DNA of 64,000 nt. Source: Pyricularia pennisetigena (taxonomy: Eukaryota > Ascomycota > Sordariomycetes > Magnaporthales > Pyriculariaceae). Positions 24,532-35,715 of the stretch are shown here, one piece after another. The notes beneath the pieces were generated by a model. It saw only the letters and a program-made list of their open reading frames with translations. It was not told the DNA's origin and ran no database searches. Within the stretch, counting starts at the first letter, position 1, and each line of letters opens with the position of its first letter. The position numbers and the translations under genes are program-made. Where the stretch lies: contig NC_043743.1 of the NCBI RefSeq assembly GCF_004337985.1, forward strand, positions 2,084,909 through 2,148,908, given 5' to 3'.

Positions 24532-27500
24532 ATGTGACCCAAATTACCATGCATTCATGCATGTTAATATGAAATAACCCGGATTGACAATACGCGCGAG
24601 CATGAGCTGACAGGCTATTACCACCTTACCTTGCGTATTAACTCTCGCTTGCGCACCTTTGATGCATGATCCTAGCTCGGCGGGCTTGGGACTCTTGAAT
24701 TTGGACCAACGAAATGGTTGGCATGAACAAGTCCAATCTGACGCTGCATCCATTGTAATTCCGTGCAGGGCGGGTTATTTTCCAGGGCGAGTCGCAGCGA
24801 TTCCACCAACGTGGCGAGCACGGTCTAAAGGTATGTATATTAAATCAGCTACCAGGTTGGTTTGCGGAGCTATCTTTGGACTTCATTTTACTTTGTAAGG
24901 TCTAGTACTCTGTACTTTGGTATTGTTGTTACATTAGTTCTCTCCATTCTCATACTTACTCACCGTCTTTTCTTCATTTCTTTTTCAGCCATTTCCCCAA
25001 TTCCTCGTGATTTATTTCTCCTCTGCTACAACGGTATTCACTTGTGTGTGGGCTTTGTTTTTCTCTCTTCGAAAGAGGAGGTTGCTGAACTCCCTGATTT
25101 TGAGCGAGGGATAAACCCTGCCCTTGCAAAATGAAGAGCCCAAATAAAAACCGGCGAACGGGCGCCCACTCCTTATATCACGCTCCACTTATGCATAATA
25201 TACCAACTTCCCGGCAGCCACAGTGAGTCCACCACAGTGAGCTCGAGAGACAAACAACAGAAACCGCACACGGAACGAGCACCCGCACGGGAGTAACGCC
25301 TGAATCCGGGTCTCTATCCCGCACACATGGATGTCATCACATCCTCCCTCTCTTTATTATTACTGTTCTTTTTTTTTTTTTTTTTTTTTTTCAATCCTTT
25401 GCTCGTCCTCGCCTGGTCCTCCACCCATGTGTCCACCCGAGATGCGAAGCCAGGAAGAGAGACAACTGGACGTCAATAGTGTCACTGGCGTCTTGATTAC
25501 CCGAGCCGAACCCAGTCGATTACACTCAATAGTCGGCTTTTTTCGGAGAGGCCCGTACCATGGACTATCTGCTGCCTTCTTTTTATTTTCATTTTGTTAC
25601 CGTGTGTTTCACGCTCCCTTGCATTTTCCATGCCCTAGGTACTTGACAAGGGCAGTGGGCAAGCGCCTGGCGCCTAGGTGCATCGCATCAATGGCCATTT
25701 GATTATTTGGCGTTTGACAGCCACCTCGGCTCGCGTCATTTAGAGACCAATGCCTGTAAAAAAAAAAAAAAAAAAAAAAAATCCCCATCTTCAACGAGGA
25801 ACCGATCCGCGGGCGCTTCGAAAAAAATCGGCTTTTTGCTTCTTCGGTGATTTTTCCTGTAAACTGGCAGCGGCTTCTTGCATCCCACAGGCCCTCGCTA
25901 CACAATTACATATCTGCTACAGCCTACTGCATGCATGTCTAGTGTGCGCTGTACACACAAGGATACAGAGCAGGGCGCAGGGTGCGTAGGTCAGGCAAGT
26001 CATTCAAAACCCAGTTAAAATGCTGCCTCTCAGCCACAGCTGGGCCCCCTGGCAAAGGCCGGGTATCATCTTATCCCTTTTGTCCTTTGGTGTCTCCGAC
26101 AAGGGACACAGCACAACCCTAGATGGAGCATTACTGTTGGTTGATCAGTCCTCTCCCGAACCTATGGGAAAGTTGGCAGAGTCCAGCGGCTGAATTGGTT
26201 CCCTGATACTAAGGTATGGTATGGCAAAACAATGATCTTTATTCCTTTCGAGGTTCTACTGCATGTGACATGCAGCCACTTCACCTGGCAGGCCTGGCCG
26301 AGTCTCGCCCCCCCGCGCAATTTGTCTTGGATCTGTGCCGCTAAGAGCTGGAGGCCCTATCTCCATTCAGCTTTCAGCCTCTTTGTATACTATGTCCTGC
26401 GTGTATTATCCTATCTCTTGTCTTATATGACGGAAGTGGTCTTCGCTGTGCAGTGGTACAGAGCTCAGGACAACCCAAACCGTTTCTCGATATTTTGTTT
26501 CTTGTAATCGGCGACCCGGGTACCGTCAAGATACTCGCATAGGCGAAACAAACTTGTATATCGCTCCTTGCTGGAGCCTCCTTACACAAAACTGAGTCAC
26601 AGAAGAAGAGGTGCCGGTAGCCGCTTGCAAATTCGCTTGGCCGTCCTGATAAAGAGAAGAAAATCCTGGAAATAAAACAGGCGATAACTGGGCAATAGGC
26701 CATGGGAACAACACACCGCCGCGGAAAGCATACCGGTCGCTTGCGTGGGTCTGGTGCGCCCTGTGCCATCCTACTTGAATGCCACAACCCGGCCGCGAAA
26801 GCAAGAACAAAGGCTATATCAGTTTCGAAAGGCTTATCGTGACACCGGGGAAACAATCCCTAGCCATAATATTCCGTATGCTAATATCACATTCTTTCTC
26901 TCCTTATGCAAGGGTTGCATAGAAGCCCGGCTAGGCACGCGACAACAATTAATTGCCGATGTAGTTGCAATTGCTGCTATTATTGCTGCGACGGCAAGGC
27001 ACAAGGGGAACGGTGATCATTCTCCTTGCCCACCTGCTCTGTACACGAAGCGGGATGAGCTAAATACCCGATTGGGAAGCCCGGCGCTTGTTACTGCATC
27101 ACAGTACGAAGAGCCGGCATCTCATAAAACACAGCAGCATTCACGAAAGCGGAATGAGAAGCGAGAGCAGCAGGTAGGGTTGCAATGAGTGGCGATTTAG
27201 GGAGATCAGGCAACCAAGCAACCAGGCAAAAAGGGAGAGAAAAAAAGGAAGAAAAATAAGAAAAAAAAACCTGACCTGAAACCTTGTGGGAGCACCGTCC
27301 CATTGTTTTTGTTTACTTTTCAGTGTAGCATTGAATCTTTTTCCCCCCAAAATGGAGCGGGGTTCGGTCTTTTTGGTCGGACCTCTGCCACAAATCTGTT
27401 TTTCCCTCTCCATTTGTAAATAAACAAAAAAAAAAAAAAAAAAAATAGTGAATGGCCAGGTGGGGTGACCACACCCAAAACGAATGGGCAACCCGTGACG

Positions 27501-27711
27501 CATCAACAACAAATCCTTGGTTTTGATCGGTTGTATTCTTGGGAGACTAAACCGTAGTGAGTTAAACGTCTCGGATTGCTGCAGATTGCTTGCGTACCAT
27601 CGCGCCATTCGAGATGCGTCGCTAGCCCGCCCCTTACAACTAAGGCGAGTGAGGAAAAAACAAACCAAATCAAGGCACAACGCGCTAACAAAAAAGACGC
27701 GCCGTACCCAA

Positions 27712-27752
27712 TTTTTTTTTTTTTTTTGTTGTTGTTGTTGTTGTTGTTGTTG
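27712..27752. repeat. Poly-T followed by GTT microsatellite
   Basis: About 16 T followed by roughly eight to nine GTT triplets. Frames through it give artificial poly-Gln or poly-Leu strings, which are not evidence of coding. Confidence 0.85.
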
Positions 27753-30700
27753 CCCCGCACCCCAAGAGCCCGGCAACATCGGATCCCCGATCGGAGGGTG
27801 GGGCCCTGATTTTCGTAAAGAACAGCCGGCCGGGCCAAGGTCGCCACTGAAAACCCGGGGCATCCCCGCAAAGTGAGTCGAAATCAGGACCAGTTTTTTA
27901 TATGATTAATTAAGTATTGCCTTTACTTTTTTTTTTTTTTTTTTCACTGGACAGAGAAATAGTCGGATCTTTTTCTGTCATGATTTGATTTCTTCCATTC
28001 TCTTCCATTGTACTATGTTATAGTGCTGCAGGTACTCGCGGTTCTCACTTTGCAGGGACAGGTCGAGTACTGCAGAGAGGAGAAAAAAAAACTCATCTCC
28101 ATCCATTCCCTATAGCCGCGGATTCAGCAAGGTAGCTTGGGCAAGGGAGCCAGTATTATGTTTACTCCTTTATAAAAACACAACAAACAGCGCGTAGATA
28201 TCTTGGCATAGTAGCACCTCGTCTCGCTGGCTATACTGATGAAACGCTGCCTTGGTTGGTTATCAACTGTTTTTGTTGCTCTCTTGCCTTGCTTTTACTG
28301 AGTTGTTCCGATACATCCGCCGGGGGTACCTCATGCAGGCGATAAAAAAATGCAACAATCTACCGTAAACGCAGGTAAGCTTGCATTGAAATCGTACCAG
28401 AACAACGAGTAAGCAAAACAGTGATGCACACAATTGTGGGTTGAGGAGAGGAGGCGTAGGATTCGTCCAGGCCATCTGTGAGGTATATTATGACTTGCAT
28501 GGAGCAAAGGATCTGCGTGGGTAAAAGCCGTATGCGGATAAGCCGAATTATCAAAACGAGACTCGACAATCTTGTTGCTGGAGCTAGAAATTCTCTCTAT
28601 CCGTAGTATACTGTATTCTATCCTAGTACGGTAAGATTTGCCAGGTTCTGTCAACTTTGCTTGGTTGAGCCCCCTCCTGAATCTTGCTACTGGTACATCG
28701 TAACTGTCTTATTACGCGTTACTTATAATCTTGTATCAGGGCTACAGCTGGTGGATGATGGATTGGATGGCAGCTTGTTTTGGGATGCCGGCACACCGGG
28801 TCTGTGGGGGTGTGGTAGAGGTTCTGGATTCTTATGTGCTGTTTTGGTGGAGCTGCTGAAAAACACTGTGTACAGTAATTATTATTAGATGGAAACTCGA
28901 CACCGCCACCATATTTGAGGGCAAGGCCCTCGTCCAATCATTTCAACGTATTAGAGGTTTACTTGCCTACCTGGCCAGCCAGGTAGAACTCTGAAGTAAA
29001 CAAACATTTTACAGTACACCAAATCCTAATACCCTGGGGAAAAAAAAAAACAAAGATGTCAATTACGGCGGTTTAAAGGTTTCGGATTTGAAAAGGAACT
29101 CGCGGAATAATGCCATATGGTTTCAAGCACGAGGAAGCAGGAATTCGGGGGAATAACGACGTCGATATGACGGCGGGATTATTATGCATTCCTGGTTTTT
29201 TTCTTTCGCTTGTGCTTGTCCTTGAGCCTGGCCAAACCATGCCACCCCGGCCTCGCCCAAACGGCTTACCCCGGATCACAAAAAACAGTCGTCCCATGCA
29301 TTGGCTCTTTTGGGCGGCCTTTTTTGATTTATGATGGCTAGGGATTTGATGATATTCGGTTCGTATTACCATATTGGTAAGGAATGGTAGGCGGATCTCT
29401 CATCCGCGAGTCAAATGTTGCAGGCTGACGAAAATGAAAGGACGGACAATATTGACGGCAAGCCGTGCTTCAGTCGAGCAGTCCAGGAGTTCCATGTTCT
29501 TGTGTTTGGGTGAAGGACATAAAATAAAATAAAAGATAAAAGATAAAAACCGTCCCGCAGCAGCAAATAGCGAATGGAGCCCTGTGCCTGGTGCTCCCGG
29601 ATTCAAAGACAACAAACCCCTGCCTTGGGTGAGGAGCTCGTGGCGTAGACACGCGAAAAGGTCCGAAAAATTGCATGGCGTGACGGTTTGGAAATTCTCG
29701 CTTGTTCGCCGGTCAGGATCCGGCTTGTCGGCAGCCAGGGCAAGGCGTGCATGTAGTGGGCCGGTGACCATGGAGAAACACTGCAGTTCGTTACAGGTGG
29801 CTGTCGCCGATGTCTCGTTTTGGTCCTTGTGAGGTCATTGCTTGAGACGGACTCTCTTTTTTTTTTGTCAGCTCAGAGCCTGCTTATTACTTATTAATCG
29901 GTCCACTACGCAGTATGAATTATATTCCGGAGGAAACATAATAGCTACAATTAACAATAAAAATCACAAAATAGGCAAAAAAAAAAAAAAAAAAAAAAAA
30001 TAGTATCAGTGTCTATCAACAGCACCCCGCCCGTGCCGCAGTGGGGGAGGGGGTCGTATTCCTTCAAAACCACATACAGTATGAACATAAGCTATTTGGT
30101 GCCGAGCAAAGAAATTGCCGCGTGCCTTTTCTGGAGCCGGTGAAAGAGAAGGCCGAGGTGGCGCCTCATTCGTGTTCTTGGCTGGTGTGCCGGCTGGAAT
30201 TGGATCGGCGGTCGAGTTAATCATGGATGGTATTGTCTTGTCCGTCACCTCTTGCTCACCGTTGTCACTGGCATTCGTTTCAGGGCCCTGAAATACCCTG
30301 GAAATACCGGCTAGCTTTGAATACTTAGCTAAAGATTACACTTCTGGTCAACTATCTATCCAGAAAGGGGTTCTCCTTCGTAGGTACTGCAGATCAGAAA
30401 GAAACTCGACATCAGCCAGGTGAGCTGAGCTTCCCCAGACATAACTGGCTCCATTCCACTCATAACCTTTCGTTGCTATAGGGCTTTTGAAGGTGGGCGT
30501 CAGATGGTGTGTGGTTGCGCGTAATCATTGGACGGTATGAACTTGGTAGGGCTTGACGTGAGAATCTCGCGTCATTGGGGAGACTGAGCTTGTCCAGTTG
30601 GACCGGATTTTTTCTTTGTTGCTGCACTGCCAAGAGCTTTGCCAATAATCTGAGTAGGCGAGATTGATTCGAGACAGTTGGATCTCGGTTAGATCGATAG

Positions 30701-31532
30701 GCCGCCATATCGTAGCAATTTGATTTCAATCGTTAGCTATACTGTCAAGACTGTACTTGTACTGTATGGCACCTAGGGAGGAAAAGAAGTGTGAAGCTGT
30801 GTCGGAGCTGGTAAAACTCCCTTGGTGACAGGATACAAAGACATTTGAGGTACTGGTCAAGCGACAAGCTGTCTTTTGTTCATTTGTTTGTTTTAAGTTT
30901 GTTGATGAGCGACATGTTTACAAATTTCATGTTATTACTGTTATTCTTGGTCGAACAGAAAGTTGCTCTGAGTTGTGGCTGAATTTGGACGTTTCGTGTT
31001 TCAGCCAATCAACAGTCATCTAAGAACCCCAGTTTTCTGATGGGGGTGGTTTCTACCCCTCTACACCACCAAGTAGCCCCACTAAAATCTCGAGCCACTT
31101 GAGATCTTGTATCAATGCTATCAAACATCGTCAGTGTTGGCGAGATGATATGACCGCAGAACGATCTTAGGTCAGAAACAATCTGCTTAGTTTTCTCTCT
31201 TATGGTTTAGTCTCGAATCCTGCAGTTGAATCAGGATCCATCGAAACCTAGCAAAAGTCTGACTGAGACTGGGTACAATCTCACCGGCGTTTTGAGCTCC
31301 AGCACAAACCTTGCCAACCAAGAACCAAAAGGCCCCTGCCACGCACAGCGGCGTAATTACACGCCTGCAGCTTCTAGAACTGTGGTAGCCATCTCGAAAA
31401 TTATCGGGATAACCTGGTCTCATCCGGGGTACCCTCCGTCTTGCAACAGTGCCACTCCGTGATTTGAACCCGTCGGCACTGGCACCGGCACCGGAACTTG
31501 AGCCAAGGTGAGGCAAGGTCAGCCCCCGCGAC

Positions 31533-33862
31533 ATGGAGACCGATATCAAGGCCATCCTCCCGAATGTGGACCCCGTCATCTCGGAGTACTCGGTTGGCTA
31601 CCTGACCCACGCTTCGACGGCATGGACCGACGAGGAGGACAACGCGGGGCCGCCGCCGCTGGCCGAGGCGGCATCTGTCATCACCGAGCTCCTCCTCTCC
31701 GCCTCGGGCAGCCCTGACGCCCGGCTCCAGGAGAAGATTCGTGCCCTGGTCGACAAGTGGGTGGACAAGTACTCCGAGGCCAACGGCTCGGCCGAGCGAC
31801 GTGGCCCCTCGGTCAAGCGTCTCGACCAGACCATCCAGGTCAGCGCACAGCGAAACATGTCGTCGACGCTGGCCGTGTCCACCGGAGGCGTGGACCTCGA
31901 GTCCGCCAATGCTCGCAAGGTCGAGTCAAAGGTCGACCGGAAGAAGCTTGAGAAGGCAGAGCGCAAGATCGCGGCCAAGCAGAGCAAGAAGACTTTCAAG
32001 ACAGTCGAGTATGAGTCTTCCCGCCTGCTCAATCAGCCCGACCCTGCTCAGTCGTACGAGGACTTTTACATGGCTGTCAACCCGCTGCAAATGGGCTCTG
32101 GGGCTGCGGGAAAGAGCAAGGATATCAAAGTCGAGAACACGGATGTTTCCATCGGGGGCACCAGGATTCTCACCGACACTACCCTTACGCTTTCTTACGG
32201 TCATCGGTATGGTCTTGTCGGTAACAACGGTGTTGGTAAATCTACGCTGCTTCGTGCTCTTTCACGAAGAGAGGTTTCCATTCCGACACATATTTCTATT
32301 CTTCACGTCGAGCAAGAGGTGAGTTGTTGGCAATGTCATCTTTTCATCTTGAAGTAGCCAGCATAGTGCTAACTCTATAATGCCCCTCGACCAAGATTAC
32401 TGGTGATGATACTCCAGCCATACAGGCAGTCTTGGATGCCGATGTCTGGCGCAAGGTGCTTCTCAAGGAGCAGGCTCAGATCACAGAGAAGCTGGCCGCT
32501 ATCGAAGCCCAAAGGTCATCCATGGCCGACACTTCAGAAGAAGCAGCCAAGCTGGATCGCGAGAGAGAGGGTCTCGATCAGACGCTTGGCGATGTTCAGG
32601 GCAAGCTCGCCGAGATGGAGTCCGACAAGGCCGAGTCGCGAGCTGCCAGCATCCTCGCCGGTCTTGGTTTCTCTCCGGAGCGCCAGCAGTTCGCCACCAA
32701 GACCTTTTCTGGAGGTTGGCGTATGCGTCTCGCTCTTGCACGGGCGCTGTTTTGCGAGCCCGACCTTCTTCTTCTCGACGAGCCGTCAAACATGTTGGAC
32801 GTCCCCTCAATCACATTCCTCTCCACATATCTGCAATCATACCCGAGTACGGTGCTGGTGGTGTCTCACGACAGAGCCTTCCTCAACGAGGTCGCAACCG
32901 ACATCATTCACCAACACTCTCAAAGGCTCGACTACTACCGCGGCGCCAACTTCGACACCTTCTACGCCACACGCGAGGAGCGCAAGAAGACGGCAAAGAG
33001 GGAGTACGAGAACCAGATGGCACAGAGAGCCCACCTCCAGGCCTTCATCGACAAGTTCCGCTACAACGCTGCCAAGTCCTCCGAGGCCCAGTCCCGTATC
33101 AAGAAGCTGGAGCGTATGCCCGTGCTGGAGCCACCAGAGGCCGAGTACAGCGTGCATTTCAGTTTCCCCGACGTCGAGAAACTATCGCCACCAATTGTCC
33201 AGATGTCAGACGTTACATTCGGCTATACTCCCGACAAGATCCTCCTCCGCAACGTCGACCTGGATGTGCAGCTCGATTCGCGAATCGGCATCGTCGGCCC
33301 CAACGGTGCGGGTAAAACGACGGTGCTGAAGCTCCTCATCAGCAAGCTGACCCCGACTTCGGGCATCATCTCACAGCATCCCCGTCTCCGCATCGGCTTC
33401 TTCGCCCAGCACCACGTCGACGCGCTCGACCTGACCGTCTCGGCCGTGTCCTTCATGGCAAAGACGTATCCCGGCCGCACCGACGAGGAGTACCGTCGGC
33501 AGCTGGGCGCCTTTGGCATCACGGGCACGACGGGTCTGCAGAAGATGGAGGTCCTCTCTGGAGGTCAAAAGTCGCGTGTCGCTTTTGCCTGCCTGGCCCT
33601 GACGAACCCGCACATCCTCGTGCTGGACGAGCCGTCCAACCACCTCGATATTGAGGCCATGGACGCCCTCTCCGAGGCGCTCAATCGGTTCCAGGGCGGC
33701 GTGCTCATGGTGTCACACGACGTCACCATGCTGCAGAACGTGTGCACGAGCCTCTGGGTCTGCGACGGTGGGACGGTTGAGAAGTTCAACGGCGACGTCC
33801 AGGCGTACAAGAAGAGGATCGCCGCCCAGGCTGATGCCGCTGGTGTTGTCAAGGCGCACTGA
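31533..33862 (+). CDS. gcn20: GCN20-type ABCF ATPase (ABCF3 subfamily)
   Basis: Two exons, 31533-32318 and 32396-33862 (intron GTGAGT...CAAG with a GCTAAC branch point), 750 residues, close to yeast Gcn20. Soluble twin-cassette ABC protein without membrane segments. In yeast it binds Gcn1 on ribosomes and helps activate the eIF2-alpha kinase Gcn2 under amino-acid starvation. The N-terminal region of about 190 residues (the Gcn1-binding part in yeast) starts METDIKAILPN. First cassette: Walker A GNNGVGKST (about residue 230), signature FSGGWRMRLALA, Walker B LLLLDEPSNMLD. Second cassette: Walker A GPNGAGKTT (about residue 563), signature LSGGQKSRVAFA, Walker B ILVLDEPSNHLD. A charged linker lies between them. 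Its 3' neighbour on the opposite strand is the CPC1/GCN4-type gene, which acts downstream in the same pathway. Confidence 0.95.
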
Positions 33863-34611
33863 GCCGAGGTCTTGAGATATGTAGTACTTTTTTTTTCAGT
33901 TTATAAGATTGATAGGGAAAGAGACAAGGACCAAATGAATAAAAAAAAAAAAAAGTCACGAATCAAAGCTTGCCCTCTCTTGTTGTCTAGCGAAGTGATC
34001 GGCGTGACTTTTTTTTTTCTTTTTCTTGTGTAACTACTATCAACGCCTTTCCGTCTCTAGCTGATAACTTGCTTGCCTCTTTGATGGGATCACGCGTAAG
34101 GGACAAACACTTGCCGCCTAGCTGAACTTATGCCAACAGACTAACAAAAAATCACATTCCGTCAACGGCTTTGCATTGTGATGGCCACATGATGCTCGAA
34201 ATATCACACCCGGGAAACTAGGACGGAACAGCAAAACATCCCCATACTGTCTGACTTTTAACTTGTCGCTGGCTGCTGATGATTGTCTGTTTTTACTATC
34301 ATGATTTTACTGTTTGTTCAGCGGGGGGGAAGAGGTGGTGTCGTTTTCTCCGCCGACAGACCGATGTGTCAACAATGACAAGCATCTCCCATGAGCATTG
34401 CACCGTCATTTCTTTTCATTTTTCTTTTTCTTCTATGCAAGTCAGCCCACATGGACAGCCCCGGTTGCTTTGATCCGACAAACCATGCCATCATTAAAAA
34501 AAAAGCCCATTTTCTTTTTGTTTATGCCAAAACCCTACCGACCGACTTACCGACCTCCTGACAATCATTCCCGACAAACGGAAATTCCCTAACCCGTCGG
34601 TGACAGAATTC

Positions 34612-34645
<34 letters not shown>

Positions 34646-35715
34646 TACCGAGCAGCAGTCAACAGTCAGGAGGGGGGCCGTTTCGCCCGGGGTTAGCTCC
34701 CCGTCGGGGCCTCGGTGGTCGAACGCCGTCATCCCGATCGATCGCGCTGAGTCGTAGGGGGATGGCAGGCCCATCGGAAGGAACAATGCTCTCCCGCTGA
34801 TGGGAAGGGCAGGGTCAAGTACAACAATGACTCCTTGTGAGTTGCTAAATTCGGATCAGGAGACCAGGAGTCCGGCCTCCCAGGCGAGTTCCAAATCTGG
34901 ATGCCAACGGGCCTAGTATAGATTACGTCGCGGCAGAGTTGAATGTTGAATGAGCACAAGGTTTGTGATAAATTTGGTTTAAAATTGAATCAAAGGGGGC
35001 AAATGAAAGCAGCCTTTGTGGGTTACTGCCATATATCATCTCCATACAGCATAGAGAAGATGTACAAGGCGTGCTGCTGGCACGATCTGATGTTGCAGTA
35101 TTCATCAGCTTGCGTAGTGTCTCAAGCAAGAGCATGTTTCCTGTACTTTGTGATAATGAGGTTGAAAAGCTATAAGAGTGACATTTTGCGTTGCTCAAGG
35201 TGTACAGCTTGCCACAGGGCCCCAGGACTCATGGGCGAGCTAACGAGTTTTATCATCAACCGAGAAACTCGATTCTCTTCAAGACCCTCTACGAAGACAG
35301 TGCAGTATCACAGGCAACAAGGTACTGGAGCGCTTTAAAGGGCGTAGACAGAAATGCATGCATGAACTATATTTAGTTTGAAAGTTTGTCACTACAGAGA
35401 AATGTACTATAACGACGGGTCGGAGGACCGGAAACGTTGAAAATTCAATTAATCTACCCGCACCAAACAGGGGTGCAAGATGCAAGCCTAGGAAACAAGG
35501 AGAGAGTCCTCATAAATGGGATAGGACGTAATAACTAGGAAACCAAGAGCGCTGGCTATGAACCTCATGATGGCTCAACAAATTCTTGCCGGCTCGCCCA
35601 CCAATAACTTTTATCATAAGAAAGGACAAAAATGAAAACAGAGGCAAGAACATCAGAAGATCTTCCCTCCAGTTCACCCGAGCGTGGTGATGTAAAGCAC
35701 AATAATAAAAGCAGT
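33863..35715. other. Spacer between convergent gcn20 and cpc1, with C33 tract
   Basis: Holds the 3' UTRs of both convergent genes and a striking run of 33 C (34613-34645). Small frames on both strands are not supported as genes. T- and A-tracts lie near 33888 and 33938 and at 34010-34020. Confidence 0.6.
34613..34645. repeat. Poly-C tract (33 bases)
   Basis: Uninterrupted run of 33 C on the plus strand. It is the only G/C homopolymer of this size in the window; all other long homopolymers are A/T. It could be real or an assembly or sequencing artefact. Confidence 0.9.

Larger units (their letters stand above)
22352..31532. other. 9.2-kb stretch without a convincing gene
   Basis: Both strands were read. 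Frames up to 240 codons exist but run through homopolymers or lack protein-like composition. There is no transposase, reverse transcriptase or long terminal repeat. The region is rich in homopolymer tracts (24480-24531, 25370-25391, 25758-25780, 27423-27445, 27712-27752, 29977-30000). Weak coding-like segments on the minus strand at about 30006-30290 and 30480-30708 might be remnants or exons of an unrecognised gene. The right end must hold the GCN20 promoter and leader, and the left end the promoter of the large minus-strand gene. Confidence 0.5.

Noticed and set aside
27141..27863. 240-codon minus-strand frame with Gln and Phe runs
   Set aside because: Runs through a GTT microsatellite and a poly-A tract; the rest has no family signature.
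31441..31500. tRNA-like B-box (GGTTCAAAT on the minus strand)
   Set aside because: No properly spaced A-box and no acceptor-stem pairing.
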